Source: Bacteroides gallinarum DSM 18171 = JCM 13658 | Lineage (GTDB): Bacteria > Bacteroidota > Bacteroidia > Bacteroidales > Bacteroidaceae | Length of the DNA stretch: 39,349 nucleotides | Direction: 5' to 3' | Assembly: GCF_000374365.1 (NCBI RefSeq) | Contig: NZ_KB894154.1 | Coordinates: 1-39,349, forward strand | Shown: piece after piece, positions 7,486 to 14,781 of the stretch | Numbering within the stretch: position 1 is the first letter of the stretch | Layout of the letters: each line of letters opens with the position of its first letter | Notes under the pieces: model-generated | Seen by the model: only the letters and a program-made list of their open reading frames with translations | What the model was told of the DNA's origin: nothing | Databases searched by the model: none | Translations under genes and position numbers: made by a program

Positions 7486-8481
7486 TTACCGGAAAGAGTC
7501 GGTGAGCAACTTAATTTCAATCATCGGCGAGATGCGCTCGTACAAGATATTGTACACCGCATCCAGTATCGGCATATTCACGTGGTGGTGCTTGTTGATT
7601 TCCTTGATACACTTGGTTCCGTAATACCCTTCGGCTATCATCTCCATTTCTATCTGGGCGCTTTTCACAGAATATCCCTTGCCTATCATCGTGCCGAACG
7701 TGCGGTTGCGGCTGAAGTTGGAATATCCCGTTACCAGCATGTCTCCCAGGTAAACGGAATCACTGATGCTTCTATCCAGCGGATGTACGGTTTGCAGGAA
7801 ACGGCTCATCTCCTGTATGGCGTTGGACATAAGCACCGCCTGGAAGTTATCGCCGTATTTCAGGCCGCTGCAAATGCCGGCGGCAATGGCATATACGTTT
7901 TTGAGCACGGAACCGTACTCGATGCCCGCCACATCGTTGCTTACGGAAGTCTTGATGAACGAGCTTGCCAGGCGCCGGGCGAACTTATCCGCCTTGTCAA
8001 TGTCCGGACAGGCTATCGTAAGGTAGGAAAGGCGTTCGAGCGCCACCTCCTCCGCATGGCAGGGACCTGCCAGCACTGCGATATTCTCCGCCGGCACGCC
8101 GTATTCTTTCGTGAAGTATTCCGATACGATTACATTATCGTCGGGTACGATGCCCTTAATGGCTGTTATGATGAACTTATCCTTGATTTTGGTCTTCAGC
8201 TTCTTCAAGTGTGCTTTCAGGTAAGGAGAAGGAGTAACAAAGATAAGCGTATCCGATTCCTTGACCACATCGTTGATGTTGGAGCTGAAATTGATACGTT
8301 TGATATCGAACTTGACGCCCGTCAGGTAGGCAGGGTTGTGCCCCAGACGCTTAAAATCGGCAATGCGGTCATCGCGCCGCATATACCAGTTTATAGTGTC
8401 CTCTTGCGCCAATACCATTTTAGCAATGGCAGTGGCCCAACTTCCTCCGCCCATAATGGCTATCTTACCGGGTAGTTTCAT
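7486..8481 (-). CDS. gpsA: Glycerol-3-phosphate dehydrogenase [NAD(P)+]
   Basis: GpsA reduces dihydroxyacetone phosphate to sn-glycerol 3-phosphate, the head group for phospholipids. The 331-residue product has the N-terminal Rossmann fingerprint (IAIMGGGSWATA, residues 8-19), the second NAD-binding segment IFVTPSPYL, AGPCHAEE (the usual GPSFA-like segment, here with Cys-His) and the catalytic lysine region GSVLKNVYAIAAGI. It lies between lysS and pgi; a strong hairpin separates it from lysS, so its expression may come from read-through or a weak promoter I cannot see. Confidence 0.96.
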   Translation of the reverse strand: MKLPGKIAIMGGGSWATAIAKMVLAQEDTINWYMRRDDRIADFKRLGHNPAYLTGVKFDIKRINFSSNINDVVKESDTLIFVTPSPYLKAHLKKLKTKIKDKFIITAIKGIVPDDNVIVSEYFTKEYGVPAENIAVLAGPCHAEEVALERLSYLTIACPDIDKADKFARRLASSFIKTSVSNDVAGIEYGSVLKNVYAIAAGICSGLKYGDNFQAVLMSNAIQEMSRFLQTVHPLDRSISDSVYLGDMLVTGYSNFSRNRTFGTMIGKGYSVKSAQIEMEMIAEGYYGTKCIKEINKHHHVNMPILDAVYNILYERISPMIEIKLLTDSFR

Positions 8482-8501
8482 ATTGAAATCAATAGTGAAA
8501 A

Positions 8502-8551
8502 ATTAAAAATCAGAGAGGGAGGACAAGGAAGCCCCGCCCTCCCTCTGATTT
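8502..8551 (-). terminator. Intrinsic terminator after lysS
   Basis: Arms at about 8507-8522 and 8537-8551 form a long G/C-rich stem with a 2-nt bulge. The minus strand continues into TTTTTAATTTTT. It lies between the lysS stop and the gpsA start, so it either ends lysS or attenuates a lysS-gpsA-pgi transcript. Confidence 0.8.
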
Positions 8552-8565
8552 ATAACTTTACTTAT

Positions 8566-10311
8566 TCAATTTTCTGGTTCTTGACTTTTAATCTTACTCA
8601 CCCAGTCGGCTACGTCGTTAACAGTCGGGTTCGCCAGTTCCAGTTTGTATTTCTTGTTGATACCGCAAATATCCATGTGCAGCTTTTGCGGATTTACATC
8701 TTTCATATCGCTCACCAGGTTGTAGCCGGCTTTCTGGATAACCGCCACCCATTCCTCCGGAACACCCAGCTCCATGAACTTGGCCGGCGCATCCTTCGGC
8801 GCTACCTTCTCCGGACGCATCTGCGGGAAGAACAACACCTCCTGGATAAATGCCTGGCCGGTCATCAGCATGGTCAGGCGGTCTATGCCGATGCCGATGC
8901 CCGATGTGGGCGGCATGCCGTATTGCAGCGCTTTCAGGAAATCACGGTCGATGAACATCGCCTCGTCGTCACCCTTTTCGCTCAGCTTCAACTGCTCCTT
9001 GAAGCGTTCTTCCTGGTCGATAGGGTCGTTCAGCTCGCTGTATGCGTTTGCCAGCTCCTTGCCGTTCACCATGAGCTCGAAGCGTTCGGTCAACCCCGGC
9101 TTGCTGCGGTGCATCTTGGTAAGCGGGCTCATCTCCACCGGATAATCGGTGATGAAAGTAGGCTGTACGAAAGTACCTTCGCAGAACTCGCCGAATATTT
9201 CGTCTATCAGCTTGCCCTTGCCCATGGTATCGTCTATCTCCATTTTCAGCTCGCGGCATACCTGGCGTATTTCCTCCTCGCTCTTGCCGTTGAGGTCGTA
9301 ACCTGTTTTCTCCTTGATAGCATCCAGGATAGGCAGGCGGCGGTAAGGAGCCTTGAAGCTGATAGTCTTGCCGTCTATCGTAGTTTCCGTGCAGCCGTTT
9401 ACCGCGATGCAGATACGCTCGAGGAGCTGCTCGGTGAAACTCATCATCCAGTTGTAATCCTTATATTGCACGTACAGCTCCATACAGGTAAATTCCGGGT
9501 TATGGTTCTTGTCCATACCCTCGTTGCGGAAATTCTTCCCTATCTCGTACACACCCTCGAAGCCGCCCACGATAAGCCTTTTCAGGTAGAGCTCGGTGGC
9601 GATGCGCAGGTAGAGGTCTATATCCAGTGAGTTGTGGTGAGTGGTAAAAGGACGTGCGCTCGCTCCGCCGGGAATGGATTGCAGAATCGGCGTTTCCACT
9701 TCCGTGTAGCCGGCCTCGTCCAGCACGGCGCGCATGGTTCTGATGATTGTGGCACGTTTCAGGAATGTATCTTTCACGCCGTCGTTTACGATAAGGTCTA
9801 CGTAACGCTGGCGGTAGCGCAGCTCGGGGTCGTCGAAAGAGTCGTATGCCACGCCGTCCTTGTATTTCACGATAGGCAGCGGCCGGAGGCTCTTGGCAAG
9901 TACGGTGAGCTTTTGGGCATGGATGCTGATTTCGCCCATTTGGGTGCGGAATACGAAGCCCTCGATGCCGATGAAGTCGCCTAAATCGAGCAAACGTTTG
10001 AACACGGTGTTGTACATTTCCTTGTCGTCGCCCGGGCAGATGTCATCGCGGGTGATATACACCTGGATACGGCCTTTGGAGTCCTGCAATTCGATGAAAG
10101 ACGCTTTTCCCATGACGCGGCGGCTCATGATACGTCCGGCTACGGATACGTGGCGCGGTTCGGCGTCGTCCTTGAATTCATCTTTGATATCGGTAGAGAA
10201 AGCGTTGGTTACATACTCTGCTGCGGGATAAGGCTCGATGCCCATCGCGCGAAGTTCATTCATGCTGTTGCGACGAATGATTTCCTGTTCACTTAGTTCT
10301 AATACGTTCAT
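8566..10311 (-). CDS. lysS: Lysyl-tRNA synthetase, class II, with C-terminal extension
   Basis: LysS charges tRNA-Lys. Of the 581 residues, the first ~150 are the OB-fold anticodon-binding domain (VAGRIMSRRVMGKASFIELQ). The catalytic core follows with motif 2 (FRNEGMDKNHNPEFTCMELY) and motif 3 (GIGIGIDRLTMLMTG). After the usual end (about residue 505) there is an extra ~70-residue helical tail (EEWVAVIQKAGYNLVSDMKD onward) that looks like a helix-hairpin-helix-type module; I believe long LysS is normal in Bacteroides. I chose the ATG at 10311 (MNVLELSEQEIIRR), five codons after the first possible one, because it matches the usual Bacteroides N-terminus. Confidence 0.96.
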   Translation of the reverse strand: MNVLELSEQEIIRRNSMNELRAMGIEPYPAAEYVTNAFSTDIKDEFKDDAEPRHVSVAGRIMSRRVMGKASFIELQDSKGRIQVYITRDDICPGDDKEMYNTVFKRLLDLGDFIGIEGFVFRTQMGEISIHAQKLTVLAKSLRPLPIVKYKDGVAYDSFDDPELRYRQRYVDLIVNDGVKDTFLKRATIIRTMRAVLDEAGYTEVETPILQSIPGGASARPFTTHHNSLDIDLYLRIATELYLKRLIVGGFEGVYEIGKNFRNEGMDKNHNPEFTCMELYVQYKDYNWMMSFTEQLLERICIAVNGCTETTIDGKTISFKAPYRRLPILDAIKEKTGYDLNGKSEEEIRQVCRELKMEIDDTMGKGKLIDEIFGEFCEGTFVQPTFITDYPVEMSPLTKMHRSKPGLTERFELMVNGKELANAYSELNDPIDQEERFKEQLKLSEKGDDEAMFIDRDFLKALQYGMPPTSGIGIGIDRLTMLMTGQAFIQEVLFFPQMRPEKVAPKDAPAKFMELGVPEEWVAVIQKAGYNLVSDMKDVNPQKLHMDICGINKKYKLELANPTVNDVADWVSKIKSQEPEN

Positions 10312-10338
10312 TTCGCTATAATTCACTCAATTTGGGTA

Positions 10339-10346
10339 CAAAAATA
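10339..10346 (-). promoter_or_regulatory. Promoter -7 box of lysS (TATTTTTG)
   Basis: TATTTTTG on the minus strand lies 27 bp upstream of the lysS start. A TTCG, near the -33 consensus, is 19 bp further upstream. Confidence 0.6.
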
Positions 10347-10429
10347 CGAAACATTTTTCAGATACCGAACCTTTTTCCCTTGAAATATGGGAGACGGGGC
10401 GATACATCGTGCGGAAGGCAGGGGAAAGG

Positions 10430-10849
10430 TTAGCGGGCTTCCCTGCCGCCGTCGTCCGCATCCACCCACTCGATGTACGGCGAGAGGAGGGTGCGCTCCG
10501 TTACCTGTCCGCGTTGCCCGCGGAAGTATTCGGGGATGAAGCGTATCTGTACCGCGGTGATTTGTGCCGGGCTTACTTCTTCGGGAGTGTCCGCGCCCGT
10601 ACCCTCTGAACGGCAGGTGTAGTAGAAGCTCCCTACGCCTTTGAGCTTTACGGAACGCCCTGTACTCATCAGCCTGCCTAGCACTTCGCCCAGGTTCATC
10701 AACACCGCATAGGTGTCTCCGGGGGTTACCGTAGACATTTCCGACAATAGGCGGGCTACTTCGTCCGTTGTATAGGGACGTCCTTTGGTAACGGCTCTGG
10801 GATGCCATTTGCCGTCGCCTTTCTGTTTTATCTTCTTATAGAATGCCAT
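10430..10849 (-). CDS. HU-like DNA-binding protein (Bacteroides HU-related family)
   Basis: The 139-residue basic protein belongs to the HU-related group of Bacteroidota: N-terminal MAFYKKIKQKGDGKWHPRAV, helices YTTDEVARLLSEMSTV and DTYAVLMNLGEVLGRLMSTG, then the strand block SVKLKGVGSFYYTC that corresponds to the HU saddle, followed by an extended arm. Such proteins are longer than canonical HU (about 90 residues) because of N- and C-terminal additions. It may act as a nucleoid protein or local regulator. It ends in an acidic-to-basic tail (EWVDADDGGREAR). The gene is alone on its strand, and its leader contains a striking palindrome array (10887-10951). Confidence 0.85.
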   Translation of the reverse strand: MAFYKKIKQKGDGKWHPRAVTKGRPYTTDEVARLLSEMSTVTPGDTYAVLMNLGEVLGRLMSTGRSVKLKGVGSFYYTCRSEGTGADTPEEVSPAQITAVQIRFIPEYFRGQRGQVTERTLLSPYIEWVDADDGGREAR

Positions 10850-10886
10850 AGGAATTCGTTGTTGTTATGCGGTTGGGGGAGGTGCT

Positions 10887-10951
10887 AATCATACGGTATG
10901 AATACGTCAATCATAAGGTATGATTGTTGCAATCATACCTTATGATTGACG
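10887..10951. promoter_or_regulatory. Three palindromic operator-like sites at exact 22-bp period
   Basis: Three 17-bp near-palindromes of the form AATCATA-N3-TATGATT start at 10887, 10909 and 10931, exactly 22 bp apart. The second and third together make a perfect inverted repeat with 22-bp arms (10905-10926 and 10930-10951) and a 3-nt centre. The array lies between the HU-like promoter (-7 at 10961-10968) and its start codon at 10849, and upstream of the divergent MATE promoter. It could be a cooperative repressor site on DNA or, when transcribed, a 22-bp RNA hairpin. No regulator gene for it is seen in the window. Confidence 0.8.
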
Positions 10952-10960
10952 CCTGTGCTA

Positions 10961-10968
10961 CAAAGGTA
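10961..10968 (-). promoter_or_regulatory. Promoter -7 box of the HU-like gene (TACCTTTG)
   Basis: TACCTTTG on the minus strand lies just upstream of the palindrome array, so transcription would start near 10955 and run straight through the array before reaching the gene. Confidence 0.65.
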
Positions 10969-11085
10969 GCATAAAACATCCGTATTATGCCCCGGGCAGG
11001 GGTGTATTTTCTGCCTGGCAGGTGTTTTTATTGCGGGATTGCGCTCCCTTTTGTCCTGATACATCCAAAAAGTGCGCGGGTATCC

Positions 11086-11116
11086 TTTGCCCGGTCTTTG
11101 AAAATGAGTACCTTTG
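11086..11116 (+). promoter_or_regulatory. Promoter of the MATE transporter gene
   Basis: TTTG (11086-11089), a 19-bp spacer and TACCTTTG (11109-11116) are a full match to the Bacteroidota consensus, 30 bp before the ATG at 11146. A purine-rich AAGAGG at 11134-11139 could serve as ribosome-binding site. Confidence 0.85.
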
Positions 11117-11145
11117 CACCCGCTAAAAACAGTAAGAGGTATAAT

Positions 11146-12513
11146 ATGGCAGGACAAAAGACTCCCACGGCGTTGGGTACGGAGAATATCGGAAAGTTGT
11201 TGATGCAGTATGCCGTACCGGCGATTATCGCCATGACGGCATCTTCTTTATATAATATGGTGGACAGTATCTTCATCGGCCACGGTGTGGGTACAATGGC
11301 TATCTCGGGACTGGCGCTGACCTTTCCGCTGATGAACCTTGCGGCCGCTTTCGGGTCGCTGGTGGGTGTGGGGGCGTCCACGCTGATTTCCGTCAGGCTG
11401 GGGCAGAAAGACTATGACACGGCGCAACGGGTGCTGGGCAATGTGTTTGTGCTGAACATCCTGCTGGGCGTGGCTTTTACGGTGGTCGTAATGGCTTTTC
11501 TCGACCCTATCCTTTACTTCTTCGGGGGGAGCGACGAGACGGTGGGGTATGCGCGCGATTACATGCAGATTATCCTGCTGGGTAACGCCGTTACGCATCT
11601 TTACCTGGGGCTGAATGCGGTGCTGCGTTCTTCGGGGCATCCGCAGAAGGCGATGTATGCCACTATCGCCACGGTGGTTATCAATACGATACTCGACCCG
11701 TTGTTTATATACGGCTTCGGCTGGGGCATCCGCGGGGCGGCTATTGCTACGATTATGGCGCAGGTTATTTCGTTGGCATGGCAGCTCCGGATATTCAGCA
11801 ATAAGGAGGAGCTGCTGCATTTTCACCGCGGTATTTTCCGCCTGAAACGTAAGATTGTGTTCGACTCGCTGGCTATCGGTCTGTCTCCGTTCCTGATGAA
11901 TATGGCGGCTTGCTTCATCGTAATCCTTATCAACCAGGGGTTGAAGAAGTACGGCGGCGATTTGGCTATCGGCGCTTTCGGCATCGTTAACCGGCTGGTC
12001 TTTATCGTAGTGATGATTGTTATGGGGTTGAACCAGGGTATGCAGCCTATTGCGGGCTATAACTTCGGGGCAAGGCAGTACGACCGCGTTACCAGGACAC
12101 TGAAACTGACGATAATGTATGCCACCGGGGTAACGACTTTCGGCTTTATCGTGGGGATGCTGTTCTCGGATTTGGTGGTGAGCATCTTTACCTCGGATGC
12201 CGAGCTGATTGACCTTGCGGCAAAGGGTTTGCGCATCGTAGTCATGTTTTTCCCTATCATCGGCTTCCAAATGGTTACGGCCAACTTCTTCCAGAGTATA
12301 GGAATGGCGAGTAAGGCGATATTTCTATCCCTTACCCGCCAAATGGTGGTGTTGCTCCCCTGCCTGCTGATTTTGCCCCGTTTTTTCGGTGCGGCGGGTG
12401 TTTGGTACAGCATGCCTATTTCCGATTTGCTTGCCAGCCTGATAGCGGCGGCGATGCTGACGTGGCAGTTCCGCAAGTTTAAGGCGCAGGCGCAAATGCA
12501 AGCACAGGCGTAA
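11146..12513 (+). CDS. MATE-family multidrug/cation efflux transporter
   Basis: This inner-membrane antiporter of 455 residues has the twelve hydrophobic segments expected of the MATE family, in two similar halves. Signatures include LLMQYAVPAIIAMTASSLYNMVD, with the Asp found at this position in many MATE proteins, GVGASTLISVRLGQKD after the second segment, and GLNQGMQPIAGYNFGA, the mirrored motif in the second half. It probably exports cationic drugs or dyes in exchange for Na+ or H+, but the substrate is unknown. The frame is open further upstream to 10987, but the promoter lies within that part, so the start is at 11146. It is transcribed divergently from the HU-like gene. Confidence 0.93.
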   Translation: MAGQKTPTALGTENIGKLLMQYAVPAIIAMTASSLYNMVDSIFIGHGVGTMAISGLALTFPLMNLAAAFGSLVGVGASTLISVRLGQKDYDTAQRVLGNVFVLNILLGVAFTVVVMAFLDPILYFFGGSDETVGYARDYMQIILLGNAVTHLYLGLNAVLRSSGHPQKAMYATIATVVINTILDPLFIYGFGWGIRGAAIATIMAQVISLAWQLRIFSNKEELLHFHRGIFRLKRKIVFDSLAIGLSPFLMNMAACFIVILINQGLKKYGGDLAIGAFGIVNRLVFIVVMIVMGLNQGMQPIAGYNFGARQYDRVTRTLKLTIMYATGVTTFGFIVGMLFSDLVVSIFTSDAELIDLAAKGLRIVVMFFPIIGFQMVTANFFQSIGMASKAIFLSLTRQMVVLLPCLLILPRFFGAAGVWYSMPISDLLASLIAAAMLTWQFRKFKAQAQMQAQA

Positions 12514-12574
12514 ACACTGGTGCAGGCATAAACGCAAGCATAGGGGGCTCGACCGGTGTTTACTGTCCGGACTG

Positions 12575-14542
12575 TCAGTTGGGCAGCGGAACCATAGGTC
12601 TGCGTCCGTGATTCAGCTTCAATCCTAATTGGTAGGCTTCGGGACCGTGCAGGTTCTTTATGTCCATTTCGCCGAGGTTCACCAGGATGCCGCGTGCCAT
12701 GAGGCCGGCATCTTCATTAGCCTTGCGCGGCAGTGTTTCGGCTTTGTCTTTCAGGTCTGCCAGGTGAACGCGGATAGCCGGGTGCATGGCTTTATCCAGG
12801 GACAGGCATTCCAGCAGGGAGTAGCCTATTTTCCGGTCTGCTTCCTTTGCCGGGTAGTTCAGGCGTTCGATGCCCTTGGCGATTTCTCCTAAATAGGCGG
12901 CGGCATAAGCGGCTTCGCAGGCTATGTAGGGGTCTGCATCGTTCAGCAGGGCGAGCAGGGCGGCGGGGCAGGTATCCAACTCGCCTTTTGCTCCGAGCTG
13001 TGCCAGGCCTACGGATGCCCAGTAGCGCATTTCGGGGTAGGGGCTGGACAGTGCTTTCTCGAATACCGGTGCGTCGCTTGCCTGTGCCGTGCCTGCAAGT
13101 TCTACAAGGTCGTACAACTCGTCTAACGGATATTTCTCCTTACGTACTTTATCATATAGTACCACGTGCTCGCGTGAGGTGGGTATGAAGAATCCCAGGT
13201 CTTCGGTAGAGCGGATGTGGTCGGAGAGCGCTTGGCGCATCTTTGCCAGCACTTCCGCGTATTCGGGCGAACCGGAGAGGTCGTGCAGCTCGCCCGGGTC
13301 TTTGTCGAGGTCGAACAGCATCTCGGCGGGGTGTGCGTTGAATGTTTGCGCCCAGTCGGGGTTGGTGTTGTGGCCTCCCAGCACTAATTTGTCCCATGCT
13401 TTGTTGGACGGCATGCCCCATTGGTAATAGTTGCGCAGGGCGAACTGGCGGTAGGGTATGTAGCTGCGGATGTATTTGAAGTGTCCGTCGGTGGCGGCGC
13501 GTACCGGCATGAAGTGGTGCAGTTGGTTGGCTGCCAGGGCGAACTGGATTTCGCGTTTCTCATCGGAGGCGTATTTCCCGAATAATGCCTTTCCTTGCAT
13601 GTGCTTGGGCGGCTTGATACCTGCAAGGCTGAGTACGGTAGGGCCTAAATCGGTGAAGTTAACCAGGGAGTAGTCTTTGCCGGTGGCTTTTTCGCCTGCC
13701 AGGTGTTGCCACTTGGGTGGGAAATAGGCTATCAGGGGCACTTCCAGCCCGCTTTCATACAGATAGCCTTTGCCGCGCGGCACACAGCCGCCGTGGTCGC
13801 TGAAGAAGAAGATTATCGTATTGTCGTCCAGCCCTTTCTCTTTCAGGTCTTTCAGGAAGAAGCCCAGCCAGGTGTCTACGTCCTGCACGGCTTCCAGGTG
13901 GCCGGCGTAGTCGGAGCGTACTTCCGGAAGGTCGGGCACGTAGGAGGGCAGGGTGAGCAGTTCCGGATAGATGCCTTCGGTGGTGTAGTCCCGCCGTCCG
14001 TCGGTGTGGAAGGTGCGTACGCGCCCCATGTGCGAGGTTACTGTGTTGTAGACGGCGAAGAACGGCTGGTCTTTACCGCGTTTGGGGCTGTTGTAGGAGG
14101 CTTTGACGGTGCATTCGTCCCAGCAGCTTTTATTGTCCGTGGTGGAGTTGTAGTGTGTCTTGCTGTTGTTGGTGCAGTAGTATCCGGCATCGCGCAGCCA
14201 TTGCGGGAAGAATATGTTTGCCGGGGTGTCGTAGGGAACCGGGTGGACGTCCATGCCGTAGGTCGAGGAGTAGCAGCCGGTAATGAGCGACGAGCGTGCG
14301 GCGGAGCTTTGCGGGGCTACCGACCATGCGTTCATGAACTGTATGCCGCGGGCGGCCAGGCTGTCTGCATTGGGCGTGTGTACGTCTTTGTTGCCGTAAC
14401 AGCCGAACTCGTAGGCGCTGGTATCCTCGAATGTGAGCCAGAGGATGTTGGGTCTTTCGTTCTTCTTGCCTTCTGCCGCATCTGCTTGGGCGGTATGCAA
14501 CCCGCAGAAGGCGGAACACATCAGTAGGGGTAAGTTCTTCAT
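12575..14542 (-). CDS. Sulfatase, family S1, serine type; heparan N-sulfatase-like
   Basis: A 655-residue exported sulfatase. After a signal peptide (MKNLPLLMCSAFCGLHTAQA) come the metal-binding RPNILWLTFED and the maturation motif S79-S-A-A-R83 followed by SSLITG, where Ser79 would be turned into formylglycine by an anaerobic radical-SAM enzyme encoded elsewhere. SDHGG and the C-terminal FDLDKDPGELHDLSG complete the fold. From about residue 480 there are HEAT-like helices (MRYWASVGLAQLGAKGELD). The block YVPDLPEVRSDYAGHLEAVQ resembles human sulfamidase, so N-sulfatase activity on glucosamine is a reasonable but unproven guess. It is divergent from the adjacent toroid enzyme and belongs to the glycosaminoglycan locus. 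Confidence 0.85.
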   Translation of the reverse strand: MKNLPLLMCSAFCGLHTAQADAAEGKKNERPNILWLTFEDTSAYEFGCYGNKDVHTPNADSLAARGIQFMNAWSVAPQSSAARSSLITGCYSSTYGMDVHPVPYDTPANIFFPQWLRDAGYYCTNNSKTHYNSTTDNKSCWDECTVKASYNSPKRGKDQPFFAVYNTVTSHMGRVRTFHTDGRRDYTTEGIYPELLTLPSYVPDLPEVRSDYAGHLEAVQDVDTWLGFFLKDLKEKGLDDNTIIFFFSDHGGCVPRGKGYLYESGLEVPLIAYFPPKWQHLAGEKATGKDYSLVNFTDLGPTVLSLAGIKPPKHMQGKALFGKYASDEKREIQFALAANQLHHFMPVRAATDGHFKYIRSYIPYRQFALRNYYQWGMPSNKAWDKLVLGGHNTNPDWAQTFNAHPAEMLFDLDKDPGELHDLSGSPEYAEVLAKMRQALSDHIRSTEDLGFFIPTSREHVVLYDKVRKEKYPLDELYDLVELAGTAQASDAPVFEKALSSPYPEMRYWASVGLAQLGAKGELDTCPAALLALLNDADPYIACEAAYAAAYLGEIAKGIERLNYPAKEADRKIGYSLLECLSLDKAMHPAIRVHLADLKDKAETLPRKANEDAGLMARGILVNLGEMDIKNLHGPEAYQLGLKLNHGRRPMVPLPN

Positions 14543-14665
14543 AATATATCAGTTTTTTTGTTAGCAGTCGCTAAGGTAAGGCATTCGGAGGTAACAGCTG
14601 TTTTTTTGTGTATAAAATGTTGTCAATATTGTTTCCGCAGGCTGTTTTCGACAAAATTGACGGAT

Positions 14666-14695
14666 TTTGAACAATATTGCGACCGGCTTTGAACA
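14666..14695. promoter_or_regulatory. Direct repeat TTTGAACA, 22-bp period, in the divergent control region
   Basis: TTTGAACA occurs at 14666-14673 and 14688-14695. AraC-type output domains of hybrid two-component systems commonly bind direct repeats about two helical turns apart, so this may be a binding site of the regulator encoded at 16727-20767 shared by the sulfatase and the toroid enzyme. The 8-bp core is short and could be chance. Confidence 0.35.
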
Positions 14696-14746
14696 GATGT
14701 TACGGGGTATTGCATAAAAGAGGGGCTGTATGTTACGTGAAAGCCT

Positions 14747-14754
14747 TATTTTTG
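14747..14754 (+). promoter_or_regulatory. Promoter -7 box of the toroid enzyme gene (TATTTTTG)
   Basis: TATTTTTG matches TAnnTTTG 27 bp before the ATG at 14782. No -33 TTG is present at 19-20 bp, as expected for a promoter that depends on an activator. Confidence 0.5.
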
Positions 14755-14781
14755 AGAAATAAATCTTAATGTCGAAATAGT

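Noticed and set aside
10987..11145. Upstream extension of the MATE transporter
   Set aside because: The promoter at 11086-11116 lies inside it and the added residues do not look like a MATE N-terminus.
12512..12561. Terminator between the MATE and sulfatase genes
   Set aside because: A 10-bp stem (12512-12521 with 12552-12561) exists but with a 30-nt loop and almost no T tract, too weak to call.
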